Assembly (NCBI RefSeq): GCF_001942405.1 | Contig: NZ_MKKA01000055.1 | Coordinates: 1 to 64,000, forward strand | DNA length: 64,000 nucleotides | Origin: Ornithinimicrobium sp. CNJ-824 | GTDB lineage: Bacteria > Actinomycetota > Actinomycetes > Actinomycetales > Dermatophilaceae | Reading direction: 5' to 3' | In this document: positions 24,994 to 33,672 of the stretch, piece after piece | How positions within the stretch are numbered: position 1 is the stretch's first letter | Layout of the letters: each line of letters opens with the position of its first letter | Position numbers and translations under genes: made by a program | The notes under the pieces: model-generated | Seen by the model: only the letters and a program-made list of their open reading frames with translations | Told to the model about the DNA's origin: nothing | The model's database searches: none

Positions 24994-25008
24994 AATGGTC
25001 TGACCATT
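24994..25008. promoter_or_regulatory. FadR/GntR-type operator
   Basis: AATGGTC-T-GACCATT is a perfect 7-1-7 palindrome. The core TGGTCnGACCA is the classic recognition pattern of FadR-subfamily GntR regulators. It lies between lutA and the divergent GntR-family gene, 13 bases from the lutA start, so bound regulator would block lutABC and probably its own gene. Confidence 0.8.
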
Positions 25009-25072
25009 GGAATGGACCCGAGGCTAGGGCTAGACTCCCCGTTCGTCAAGACGTCCGGGCAGGGAGGTTGGG

Positions 25073-25822
25073 GTGAAGGCACGCGCGGCGGCTCCCGGGG
25101 GTCCCGCCGCGCCCCGCGCCTACGAGACGGTGGTGGCCTGGGTCGAGGAGCGCATCCTCGACGGGCGGCTCCAGGTCGGCGACCAGCTGCCGGCCGAGCG
25201 CGACCTGGCCGCGCGCCTGGAGGTCAGCCGCGCGGTCGTCCGCGAGGCGGTGCGCAGCCTGCAGGCGCAGGGCGTGCTGGCCCCGTCGGTGGGGGCGGGC
25301 CGGGCCGGGGGCACCCGGGTCAGCGCCCTGCCCTCCGGGGCGATGACCCGCCTGCTGCGGCTGCACGTGGCCCTGGCCCACTTCCCCCTCGACGAGGTCG
25401 TCGAGGTCCGGACCGCGCTGGAACGGCTCTCCGCCCGGCTCGCGGCCACCCGGGCCACGGACGCCGACCTGGCGCTGATGCGCTCCCACCTGGAGCAGAT
25501 GCGCACCGCGACCGACCGGAAGGGCTTCAACGACGGCGACACGGCCTTCCACGTGGGCCTGGCCCGGGCCGCGGGCAACGGGCTGGCCGCCGACACCACC
25601 GAGGCGATCCGCGAGGCCCTGCGCCGCCCGCTCATGGAGCGGTTCACCGCCCTCGACGAGGAGACCTACGCAGACCTCGTCCAGGACCTGGACCGCGAGC
25701 ACGAGACGATCCTCGAGGCCGTGGCCACCCACGACCCCGCCGCCGCGGAGGTGCTGGCCGAGGCGCACGTGCGGACCGCGTGGCGCCGGCTGCGGGGGTC
25801 GGCCGCCACAATGGCCCCATGA
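25073..25822 (+). CDS. FadR/GntR-family transcriptional regulator (likely lactate-responsive)
   Basis: The N-terminal winged helix of this 249-residue protein (about 17-85) has VVAWVEERILDGRLQVGDQLPAERDLAARLEVSRAVVREAVRSL, of which GDQLPAERDLA is the GntR signature. A FCD ligand domain follows (about 100-240), with EVRTALER, FHVGLARAAGN and DREHETILEA supplying metal and ligand residues. The GTG at 25073 has GGGAGG upstream. Divergent placement from lutABC with a matching palindrome between them makes it the likely LutR/LldR-like repressor. Its stop overlaps the next start by 4 bases. Confidence 0.9.
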   Translation: MKARAAAPGGPAAPRAYETVVAWVEERILDGRLQVGDQLPAERDLAARLEVSRAVVREAVRSLQAQGVLAPSVGAGRAGGTRVSALPSGAMTRLLRLHVALAHFPLDEVVEVRTALERLSARLAATRATDADLALMRSHLEQMRTATDRKGFNDGDTAFHVGLARAAGNGLAADTTEAIREALRRPLMERFTALDEETYADLVQDLDREHETILEAVATHDPAAAEVLAEAHVRTAWRRLRGSAATMAP

Positions 25823-26322
25823 CCGCCCGACCCGAGCCCGCCGCCGCCGTCCCCCTGCCCGACGTCCCGGAGGCCGCGCGGATCTACCCGGTCCCCGTGC
25901 GCTGGTCGGACATGGACGCCTACGCCCACGTGAACAACGTGCAGTACCTGCGGTTCTTCGAGGAGGCCCGCGTGCTGGCGTTCAAGGACTGGTTCGGCGC
26001 CGAGCGCGACCTCATCGACGAGGGCATGCTCGTGGTCTCCCAGGCGATCGACTACCTGCTCCCCATGGGCTACGCCTACGCGCCGGCCCGGGTCGCGGTG
26101 TGGTGCAGCGACGTGGGGGCGGCCTCCTTCGAGCTGGGGTATGCCGTGGGCGGCCCCGTCGGGGACGACACGGTCTACGCGCGGGGCCGGGTCACGCTGG
26201 TCGCCTACGACCTGGCGGACCAGCGGCCCCGCCGGCTGGGCGCGCCGGAGCGCGACGCGCTCGCCGCGGTCGCCGGGCCTCCTCCCCTGCTGCGGGGCGA
26301 CCGGCGCAGGGGGCGCGCGTGA
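25819..26322 (+). CDS. Acyl-CoA thioesterase, 4HBT hotdog fold
   Basis: This 167-residue single-hotdog protein shows the 4-hydroxybenzoyl-CoA thioesterase/YbgC pattern: VPVRWSDMDAYAHVNNVQYLRFFEEARVLAF with the catalytic Asp in SDMDAYAHVNN, then QAIDYLLPM. It hydrolyses an acyl-CoA; the natural substrate is unknown. It overlaps the GntR gene upstream by ATGA and the next gene downstream by GTGA, making a three-gene coupled run. Confidence 0.9.
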   Translation: MTARPEPAAAVPLPDVPEAARIYPVPVRWSDMDAYAHVNNVQYLRFFEEARVLAFKDWFGAERDLIDEGMLVVSQAIDYLLPMGYAYAPARVAVWCSDVGAASFELGYAVGGPVGDDTVYARGRVTLVAYDLADQRPRRLGAPERDALAAVAGPPPLLRGDRRRGRA

Positions 26323-26975
26323 ACGGGGCGGCCCGGGGCACCGTCCTGCGGTTCGCGGACGGCGAGACCGTGGCCGACCTGGCCACCTACGCCGGGCGGG
26401 CGCTGACCCTCGACGAGGACGGGGCGGTGCGGCTGCAGGCGCCCGGCCGGGTGCTGGCCGCCTGGGTGTGCGTGCTGCCCGGCCAGGGGCTGACCCGGGC
26501 GGGCACCGTGCTGGGGCTGCGCACGATGCCGCTGGCCGACGAGCACGACCTGGACGCCACGGTGCCCCTGCGGGGGCTGACCGACCGGTTCGCCCGCCGG
26601 TCGGCCACCGGCGACGCGGGGACCGAGCTCGACGTGCCGCCCACCACGGTCTCCCCGTCCTGGACCGCGCTGACCCCGCCACGGGGCGGGTGGGAGCCGG
26701 CGGGACAGGTCCCCGTCGCCGACCTGGTCGACGCCGCGCGCCAGGGCATCGCCGAGGTCGCCCAGGGCACGCCGGACGGCGCGGGGGCCGCGGCCGTGGC
26801 CTCGCTACGGGCCCGTGTCTGGGGGCGCGAGCTGGCCGCCGGCGTGCCCGCAGGGGCCGGCCTGGCCGTGACCTCCCTCGGCTTCGCCCGGGACCTGGAC
26901 GGCGCCGCGACCGTGCACCGCAGCGGCCCGTGGACCCGCGTCAGCCTGCCGGCCGGCCACGTCCTGTGTCGCTGA
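26319..26975 (+). CDS. Conserved actinobacterial protein, hypothetical
   Basis: This 218-residue protein starts at a GTG overlapping the thioesterase stop. It has no transmembrane segment and no recognised catalytic motif. The sequence alternates short hydrophobic strands and proline/arginine loops (RVLAAWVCVLPGQGLTRAG, PSWTALTPPRGGWEPAG) and ends WTRVSLPAGHVLCR, suggesting a globular cytosolic fold. The tight coupling to a thioesterase suggests a linked role in acyl-CoA metabolism. The converging ArsR-type frame runs into its last 170 bases. Confidence 0.7.
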   Translation: MNGAARGTVLRFADGETVADLATYAGRALTLDEDGAVRLQAPGRVLAAWVCVLPGQGLTRAGTVLGLRTMPLADEHDLDATVPLRGLTDRFARRSATGDAGTELDVPPTTVSPSWTALTPPRGGWEPAGQVPVADLVDAARQGIAEVAQGTPDGAGAAAVASLRARVWGRELAAGVPAGAGLAVTSLGFARDLDGAATVHRSGPWTRVSLPAGHVLCR

Positions 26976-27509
26976 CGGTCGGGGCGCGCCGTGCCCCGGG
27001 GCGCGGGGGGCCTCGGGGTGCAGCGCGACGAGCAGCGACCAGGGCTCGGCGGCAGGGTCGCGGGGGCGCTGGGAGAACTCCTCCAGGAGGGCGTGCAGCC
27101 TGCGGCGCAGCTCCTCGAGCTCCTCCGGCGGCAGCCGCAGGCCCAGCCGGGTGAGCTCGCGGTCGGCCTCGGGGACCGGGGCGATCTCGGCGAGGAAGGT
27201 CTCGACGAGGGACGACGAGCCGGTCGGCGTGCGCACCTGCCACGACCTCCCGGTCGCCCGGTAGGGGATCTCCCGCGCCCCGCGGCGCCCCCGGCGCGCG
27301 GGCAGCGCCTCGAGGAAACCTGTGTCGACGAGGGTGCGCACGTGGTGCAGGGCCGTGGCCGGGTTGAGGTCGAGGGCCGCGGCGATCTCCCGGTTGGTCA
27401 GCGGCTCGTCCAGCGTGATCCGCAGGATGCGAAGCCGGACCGTCGAGGCCAGGGCCCGGGCCTCCGCGTCGGTCGCGTCCCGGCGCTCGGGGACGGTGGC
27501 GGGCGGCAT
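26805..27509 (-). CDS. ArsR-family winged-helix regulator (C-terminus probably over-extended)
   Basis: Residues 10-95 form a winged helix: LASTVRLRILRITLDEPLTNREIAAALDLNPATALHHVRTLVDTGFLEALPAR. It starts at the ATG at 27509, divergent from an MFS transporter gene. A GATTGA-N6-TCAATC site lies between them. After ...LLVALHPEAP the frame becomes low-complexity and runs 171 bases into the converging gene. One missing base in the G-run at 27005-27010 would instead end the protein at 26941, a length consistent with the other one-base deletions in this sequence. The regulatory domain is sure; the true stop is not. Confidence 0.75.
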   Translation of the reverse strand: MPPATVPERRDATDAEARALASTVRLRILRITLDEPLTNREIAAALDLNPATALHHVRTLVDTGFLEALPARRGRRGAREIPYRATGRSWQVRTPTGSSSLVETFLAEIAPVPEADRELTRLGLRLPPEELEELRRRLHALLEEFSQRPRDPAAEPWSLLVALHPEAPRAPGHGAPRPSATQDVAGRQADAGPRAAAVHGRGAVQVPGEAEGGHGQAGPCGHAGGQLAPPDTGP

Positions 27510-27529
27510 GGCGGCAGTGTCCCACGAGT

Positions 27530-27547
27530 GATTGACAAATCTCAATC
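27530..27547. promoter_or_regulatory. Palindromic operator between ArsR-type and MFS genes
   Basis: GATTGA-CAAATC-TCAATC is a perfect 6-6-6 inverted repeat. It is markedly AT-rich for this genome and centred in the 57-base divergent gap. It is the natural binding site for the ArsR-family regulator, controlling itself and the transporter. Confidence 0.65.
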
Positions 27548-27566
27548 GGTGGCGGACGATCGGCCG

Positions 27567-28868
27567 GTGACGATCCCGGCGGACGCCCCGCGCCGATCCC
27601 TGTGGCACCACCACGACTTCCGCCAGCTGTGGCTGGGGGACACCGTCTCGGTGTTCGGCGCCCAGTTCGTCGGCCTGGCGATGCCGCTGATGGCCGTGCA
27701 GGTGCTCGGCGCGGACGCCTTCCAGATGGGGCTGCTCGCCGCGCTGGAGTCCCTGGCCTTCCTGCTCATCAGCCTGCCGGCCGGTGCCTGGGTCGACCGG
27801 TGGCGCAAGAAGCTGGTCATCGTCCTCGGAGACCTGCTGCGGGCCGCCCTGCTCCTCACCCTGCCCCTGGCCTGGCTGCTCGACGCGCTGACCATGGGCC
27901 AGCTCTACGCGGTCGCCTTCACCGTCGGCTGCATCAGCGTCTTCTTCGACGTGGCCAACCAGTCCTACCTGCCGCAGATCGTCGACGGCGACCAGATCGG
28001 CGAGGGCAACGGCACGCTGCAGGCCAGCCAGCAGACCGCGGGGGTCGTCGGCCCGGCCGCGGCCGCGGGCCTGGTCCGGCTGGTCGGCTCACCGCTGACG
28101 ATCGCCGTCACCGCGGTCTGCATGGCGCTCTCCGCGCTGTTCGTCAGCCGGATCCGGCGCCGGGAGGAGCCCTCCGACCCCGCCACGCGGCGTCCCCTGG
28201 TCACCGAGGTCCGGGAGGGTATGGCGTTCGTGCTCGGCCACCCGCTGCTGCGGCGGGTCGTGTCCTGCACGGGGCTGTCCAACCTCGCCTCGTCGGCCGT
28301 CTTCGGGCTCTTCGTGCTCTACGCGGTCCGCACCCTCGGGCTGGCGGAGACGACCCTGGGCCTGGTGCTGTCGGTCGGCGCCGTGGGCGGGCTGCTGGGC
28401 GCGGTCAGCTCGGGACGGTTCGCCCGGCTCGTGGGGGAGGGACGGGCCATCCCCGTCGCGGCCGTCGTCAGCGGGCTGGCCATGCTCTCCACCCCCCTGG
28501 CCAGCGTCCTGCCGCCCGTGCCCACCCTGCTCGTGGGCGGCTTCGTCACCTCCTGGGGGGTGGTCGTCTACAACATCGCCCAGGTCAGCTTCCGCCAGCG
28601 GCTGTGCCCGCGTCCGCTGCTGGGGCGGATGAACGCCTCCGTCCGGTTCCTCGTGTGGGGGCCGATGCCGGTGGGCGCGTTCGCCGGCGGGCTGCTGGGC
28701 CGGGAGCTCGGGGTGGTGCCCACCCTGTGGATCTTCGCCTCGGTCGCGGTCCTGGCCGCCCTGCCCGTCCTGCTCTCCCCGCTCCTGGGCATGCGCACCC
28801 TCCCGCGCGAGCTCGACGCGCTCGCCGAGGGCGGCCCCGGCGCCGCCGCGGACGGTCCCCGCCCCTGA
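27567..28868 (+). CDS. MFS transporter (putative drug efflux)
   Basis: This 433-residue protein has about 12 hydrophobic helices and the MFS loop signature LPAGAWVDRWRKK between helices 2 and 3. The start HHHDFRQLWLGDTVSVFGAQF is typical of the MFS_3/enterobactin-exporter-like group found next to ArsR or MarR genes. I use the GTG at 27567, a few bases past the operator. It is controlled by the divergent ArsR-type gene if the operator call is right. The substrate is unknown. Confidence 0.88.
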   Translation: MTIPADAPRRSLWHHHDFRQLWLGDTVSVFGAQFVGLAMPLMAVQVLGADAFQMGLLAALESLAFLLISLPAGAWVDRWRKKLVIVLGDLLRAALLLTLPLAWLLDALTMGQLYAVAFTVGCISVFFDVANQSYLPQIVDGDQIGEGNGTLQASQQTAGVVGPAAAAGLVRLVGSPLTIAVTAVCMALSALFVSRIRRREEPSDPATRRPLVTEVREGMAFVLGHPLLRRVVSCTGLSNLASSAVFGLFVLYAVRTLGLAETTLGLVLSVGAVGGLLGAVSSGRFARLVGEGRAIPVAAVVSGLAMLSTPLASVLPPVPTLLVGGFVTSWGVVVYNIAQVSFRQRLCPRPLLGRMNASVRFLVWGPMPVGAFAGGLLGRELGVVPTLWIFASVAVLAALPVLLSPLLGMRTLPRELDALAEGGPGAAADGPRP

Positions 28869-28889
28869 CCCACGCCATACCCTCGGTCC

Positions 28890-30236
28890 ATGGACACCGC
28901 CCTGCTCACCAACGTGCTGCTCGTGCTGCTCTTCGTCCTCGTGGGCGGGGTGTTCGCGGCCACCGAGATGGCGATCGTCTCGCTGCGGCCATCCCAGGTG
29001 GACGACATCGAGCGCTCCGGGGGACGGGGCCGCCGGACCGCGGCGCTGGTCCGCGACCCGAACACCTTCCTCTCCGCGGTGCAGGTGGGGGTCACGGTGG
29101 CCGGCTTCTTCTCCTCGGCCTTCGGCGGTGCCACGATCTCGCCCACGGTCTCGGTGGGGCTGCAGCGCCTCGGGCTCGACGAGACGCTGGCCGACCCGCT
29201 GTCCCTGGTCCTGATGACCCTGCTGATCGCCTACCTGTCGCTGGTGCTCGGCGAGCTGGTGCCCAAGCGGCTGGCGATGCAGCGCTCGGCGGGGTTCACC
29301 CGCGTGCTGGCCCCTCCGCTGGGGGTCTTCGCCCGGCTGCTGCGCCCGGTGATCTGGCTGCTGTCGGTCTCCACCAACCTCGTCGTCCGGCTGCTCGGCG
29401 GGGACCCGGAGGCCACCAACGAGCAGATGACCATCGAGGAGCTGCGGCGGGTCGTCGAGGACAACCGCGACCTGCGCCCCTACAGCCGGCAGATCCTGCG
29501 CGACGTCTTCCGGGCCGGGGAGCGCACCCTCGGCGACGTGCTCCGGCCCCGGCCGGACGTGGAGTTCCTCGAGGCCGACCGCACCGTCGAGCAGGTGGAG
29601 GACCTCGTGCGGCGGTCCAGCCACAGCCGTTTCCCGGTGACGGGGGAGTCGACCGACGACGTCCTGGGGTTCGTGCACATCCGCGACCTGCTGACCATCG
29701 ACGACGACCGGCGGGCCGGCGTGCGGGTCGGCGACGTCACGCGCCAGATCACCGCGCTGCCGGTGAGCAAGCCCGTGCTCGCCAGCCTGCACCTGCTCCA
29801 GGAGACCCAGCAGCACCTTGCGCTGGTCGTCGACGAGCACGGCGGCACCGAGGGGATCGTCACCGTCGAGGACCTCGTCGAGGAGCTGGTGGGGGAGATC
29901 TACGACGAGTACGACACCGAGCCCGACCCCGAGGACTCCCTCGTGCGCGCCGACGGCATCCTGCGGGTCTCCGGCGGGCTCATCGTCGAGGAGCTCGAGG
30001 ACGCGCTCGACGTGCACCTGCCGCGGGGCGGCTACGAGACGGTGGCCGGCCTGGTGCTCGCCCGCCTGGGCAGGATGGCCGCCGAGGGCGACGAGGTCCG
30101 GGCCGGACCGGTGCTGCTGCGGGTCACCGCGATGGAGGGTATGCGGATCCGCGAGGTCCAGGTGCGCCGTCCCGCCGACCCCGACGGGCAGGAGGGGCAG
30201 GGAGGGCAGGACGGCGACCGGGACGAGGGGCGTTAG
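28890..30236 (+). CDS. CNNM/CBS-domain membrane protein (hemolysin C family)
   Basis: This 448-residue protein has a CNNM transmembrane domain (about 1-190, three to four helices, with ATEMAIVSL and LGELVPKRLA). A CBS pair follows (about 210-330: RPDVEFLEADRTVEQVEDLV and LALVVDEHGGTEGIVTVEDLVEELVGEI), then a C-terminal CorC/HlyC domain. CNNM/CorC proteins regulate Mg2+ efflux. The tail is glycine/glutamine-rich and disordered. Its stop overlaps the stop of the converging GH13 gene. Confidence 0.93.
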   Translation: MDTALLTNVLLVLLFVLVGGVFAATEMAIVSLRPSQVDDIERSGGRGRRTAALVRDPNTFLSAVQVGVTVAGFFSSAFGGATISPTVSVGLQRLGLDETLADPLSLVLMTLLIAYLSLVLGELVPKRLAMQRSAGFTRVLAPPLGVFARLLRPVIWLLSVSTNLVVRLLGGDPEATNEQMTIEELRRVVEDNRDLRPYSRQILRDVFRAGERTLGDVLRPRPDVEFLEADRTVEQVEDLVRRSSHSRFPVTGESTDDVLGFVHIRDLLTIDDDRRAGVRVGDVTRQITALPVSKPVLASLHLLQETQQHLALVVDEHGGTEGIVTVEDLVEELVGEIYDEYDTEPDPEDSLVRADGILRVSGGLIVEELEDALDVHLPRGGYETVAGLVLARLGRMAAEGDEVRAGPVLLRVTAMEGMRIREVQVRRPADPDGQEGQGGQDGDRDEGR

Positions 30237-32040
30237 GCCAGCCAGACCGTCGTGTCCTGCGGCAGCCGCCCGTCCTCGAGGCGGCCGCTGGCGACCAGCA
30301 CCTCGAGCCCCTCCGGCAGGTCGAGGAGGTCCTCGCCGAGGTTGGCCACGACGGTGACCGGCCGGCCGTCCTCCCGGGCGTGCGGAGGGCCAGCACGTCC
30401 GGGCCCCAGCCGCCCTCCCAGTGCAGGCCGCCGACGCCCAGGTCGTGCTCCCGGCGCAGCCGCAGCAGCGTGCGGTAGAGCTCGAGGGTGGAGGAGGAGA
30501 CGCCCTCCTGGCGGTCCGCCGCCAGCGGGCCGTAGAGCAACGGCTGGGGCAGCCAGCTGCGCGGTCCGGGGCCGAAGCCGTAGGACGGCTCGTCGGCCAC
30601 CCACGGCAGCGGCACGCGGCACCCGTCCCGGCCCAGCTCGACGCCCGCGGTGCGGTGGAAGGCCGGGTCCTGGCGGAGCCGGTCGGGCAGCGCCGTGTGG
30701 TCCGGCAGGCCGAGCTCCTCGCCGTTGTAGACGTAGGCCGAGCCCGGCAGCGCCATCATCAGGGTGGTCGCGGCCCGGGCACGCCGCAGGCCGAGCACCG
30801 GGTTGGGCTGCTCGGAGCCGGCCCCGATCCCGTTCGGGCGGGGGGACCCCACCGGCAGCCCCAGCCGGGAGGCGTGCCGCACGACGTCGTGGTTGGACAG
30901 CACCCAGGTCGTGGGGGCACCGACCTCGTCGGCAGCGCGCAGCGAGGTGTCGACGACCTCCCGCACGTCCTCGGCCCGCCAGGACATCTCCAGGAACTGG
31001 AAGTTGAACGCCTGGTGCATCTCGTCCGGCCGCACGTAGCGCATGGTGCGCTCCTGGCTCGGCAGCCACGCCTCCGCGCACAGGATGCGGTCCTGGTCCG
31101 GGTCGCCGGAGGGGTTGTACTCCTCGAGCACCCGGCGCCACCCGCGGTAGATCTCGTGGACCTCCTCCTGGTCCCACATCGGGCCCAGCTCCTTGGTCCG
31201 CGGGTCCGTCGTGGCCGGCTCACCGGCGTCCTCGGTCCCGTCCTCGCCCTGGTCGCCGAGCATCCCGGTGCGCACCGTCCAGTCGGGCAGCCCCTCGGCC
31301 TTGACGAGGGAGTGGGCCACGTCCACCCGGAAGCCGTCGACGCCCCGGTCCAGCCAGAACCGCAGCACGTCGTGGAACTCCTCGACGACCTCGGGGTTGC
31401 GCCAGTCCAGGTCGGGCTGCTTGTCGTCGAACAGGTGCAGGTACCACTGGCCGGGGCTGCCGTCGGCCTCCTGCACCCTGGTCCAGGCGAGCCCGCCGAA
31501 GACGGACTTCCAGTTGTTCGGCGGCTCGGAGCCGTCCGGGCCCGACCCGTCGCGGAAGACGTAGCGGGCCCGCTCGCGGGAACCGGGCCCGCCGGCCAGC
31601 GCCTCGCGGAACCACGCGTGCTCGTCGCTGGTGTGGTTGGGCACCAGGTCGACGAGGACGCGGATCCCCAGCTCGTGCGCCCGGGCGATGAGCTCGTCGG
31701 CGTCGGCGAGCGTCCCGAACAGGGGGTCGACGTCGCGGTAGTCGGCCACGTCGTAGCCGGCGTCGGCCATCGGGGAGACGTAGAAGGGGCTGAGCCAGAC
31801 CGCGTCCACCCCCAGGTCGGCCAGGTAGGGCAGCCGGGAGGTGACCCCGGGCAGGTCGCCGATCCCGTCGCCGTCGGCGTCGGCGAAGCTGCGCGGGTAG
31901 ACCTGGTAGATCACCGCGTGCCGCCACCAGGGCGCCGAGTGGGGGATGGGCTGGTGCGGGTCGGCGGGGTCCGGCGGTTCGGGCAGGTGGTGCGCGGGGA
32001 CGGAGGGGACCGGGGAGCTCTGGTCGCAGTCACGGGCCAC
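30233..32040 (-). CDS. GH13 alpha-glucosidase (apparent frameshift near C-terminus)
   Basis: A family GH13 enzyme hydrolysing alpha-1,4/1,6-glucosidic bonds. Conserved regions are visible: DLVPNHTSDEH, the nucleophile in GFRVDVAHSLVK, the acid in CAEAWLPSQER and the transition-state Asp in LSNHDVVRHASR. WWRHAVIYQVYPRSF opens the barrel. Near 30378-30384 the frame breaks; one missing base restores the C-terminal beta domain VTVVANLGEDLLDLPEGLEVL and a TAA stop at 30233. The start is a GTG at 32040. It probably works with MalQ nearby on maltodextrin or trehalose-derived sugars. Confidence 0.88.
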
Positions 32041-32076
32041 CAGCGTAGGTGGTGGCGGGGTCGGTCCGGCCCCCCC

Positions 32077-32538
32077 TCAGCCGGCGGCGGTGCCGCCCGG
32101 GCGGTGGTCCTCCTCGAAGGAGTTGACCATGGCCTGGGCGGCGTGCGCCACGTAGGCCCGCAGCTGCTCCTCGTCGAGGGGGGAGAGCCGGTCGGTGATC
32201 GTGTCGATCGCGGCGTTCATGTGGTGCAGCCACCGGTCCCGCTGCGTGGGGGTCACCGCGAACGGCGCGTGCCGCATACGCAGCCGGGGGTGGCCCCGGC
32301 GCTCGGAGTAGGTCGTCGGACCGCCCCAGTACTGCTCGAGGAACATCCGTAGGCGGTCCTCGGCCGGGCCCAGGTCCTCCTCGGGGTACATCTCCTTCAG
32401 CGGCGGGTCGCCGGCCACGCCCCGGTAGAACTCGGCCACGAGCCGGCGGAAGGTGTCGTGCCCGCCGACGCGCTCGTAGAAGGTCTGCTGGGGGACGAGG
32501 CGCTCGCCCGTCCCGGTCGGCTGATGCTGCTGGCTCAC
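32077..32538 (-). CDS. glbO: Group II truncated hemoglobin GlbO
   Basis: This 153-residue 2-on-2 globin has the N-terminal TFYERVGGHDTFRRLVAEFYRGV, the CD/E region YPEEDLGPAEDRLRMFLEQYWGGPTTY with TyrCD1 and TrpG8-type residues, and LRMRHAPFAVT with the proximal His (HAPF). It binds O2 and has been linked to oxygen handling and nitrosative stress in mycobacteria. It is intact and monocistronic between the GH13 and MscS genes, both on the same strand. Confidence 0.95.
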   Translation of the reverse strand: MSQQHQPTGTGERLVPQQTFYERVGGHDTFRRLVAEFYRGVAGDPPLKEMYPEEDLGPAEDRLRMFLEQYWGGPTTYSERRGHPRLRMRHAPFAVTPTQRDRWLHHMNAAIDTITDRLSPLDEEQLRAYVAHAAQAMVNSFEEDHRPGGTAAG

Positions 32539-32589
32539 ACCCGCCAGTGTCTCAGGTGCCGGAGCCCGCCGGGACGACCCCGGGGGCCC

Positions 32590-33486
32590 TCAGGAGGGCT
32601 GCCCGCCGCCCCAGGGGCTGATCGTCGGGCCCCGCACGCCGGCCTCGTCGAAGGCATGCTTGGCCCGCTCGCGGATCTCGCGGGGGATGGCGAACTGCTC
32701 GCCGGGACGGGTCTTGGCGAAGATCCGCATCGTCATCGTGCCGCCGGAGACCGACTCCACGCCCGCCACGGTGGGGGTCTCCAGGAGCCGGTCGGCCCAG
32801 GCGGGGTCGTCCGCGGTCTCGGCCACGACCCGGGAGAGCAGCTCGGTGACCCGGTGCGGGTCCTCGTCGTAGGCGACCGGCACGTCGATGGTCGCCACCG
32901 CCCAGCCCTGGCTCTTGTTGCCGATCCGGACGATCTCGCCGTTGCGGATGAACCAGACCACCCCGCTGGCGTCCCGCAGGCGGGTCACCCGCAGGGTCAC
33001 CTCCTCGACGGTGCCCACGGCCTCCCCGGTGTCGACGAGGTCGCCGACGCCGTACTGGTCCTCGATGATCATGAAGATCCCCGACAGGAAGTCCTTGACG
33101 AGCGACTGGGCGCCGAAGCCCAGGGCGACGCCGCCGATGCCCGCGGAGGTCAGCAGCGGGGCCAGCGGCAGGCCCAGGTCGGCCATGACCGTCAGGATGG
33201 CGATCGTGGCGATGACGAACGTCGAGGCGCTGCGCAGCAACGAGCCCATCGTCAGGGCGCGCTGCCGCCGTCGCTCCCCGGCGTCGCCGGGCCGGCGGCC
33301 ACCCACGAGCCGCTCGATGCTGCTCCGCTCGTGGTCGTCGGCCCGGGCCACCGCCGTGTCCACCAGCGACCGGATCGCCCGGTGGACCAGCCAACGCACC
33401 ACGACCGCGGCGAGCAGCACGCCGACGATCCGCAGCGGCGCGCCCAGCAGCCAGGTCGCCACCGCCTCCCAGCCGGGCCAGGTCAT
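32590..33486 (-). CDS. Small-conductance mechanosensitive channel (MscS family)
   Basis: This 298-residue protein has about three membrane helices. The pore helix region is APLLTSAGIGGVALGFGAQSLVKDFLSGIFMIIEDQYGVGD, the MscS signature, and a beta domain follows (GTVEEVTLRVTRLRDASG...IPNG-like IRNGEIVRIGN). It opens under membrane tension to release osmolytes. I start at the ATG at 33486; the enormous upstream frame over malQ is a shadow. It is divergent from malQ. Confidence 0.92.
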   Translation of the reverse strand: MTWPGWEAVATWLLGAPLRIVGVLLAAVVVRWLVHRAIRSLVDTAVARADDHERSSIERLVGGRRPGDAGERRRQRALTMGSLLRSASTFVIATIAILTVMADLGLPLAPLLTSAGIGGVALGFGAQSLVKDFLSGIFMIIEDQYGVGDLVDTGEAVGTVEEVTLRVTRLRDASGVVWFIRNGEIVRIGNKSQGWAVATIDVPVAYDEDPHRVTELLSRVVAETADDPAWADRLLETPTVAGVESVSGGTMTMRIFAKTRPGEQFAIPREIRERAKHAFDEAGVRGPTISPWGGGQPS

Positions 33487-33672
33487 CGGAGGGTCACCGT
33501 GCGCAGGGGTCCGGTCGTGTGCATGGCCCCCATTAAAGAGGTTCCGCCCGCCCGCACGGTTCGGCGCACGCCGCCGGGCCTGACAAACTAGGTCGGGCAC
33601 CCGTGTGCCCGTCCGCCCCGGATCCCCCGCGCGGTGCCACCGCCACGCCGCGTTCGTCGAAAGGTCGTCCTC

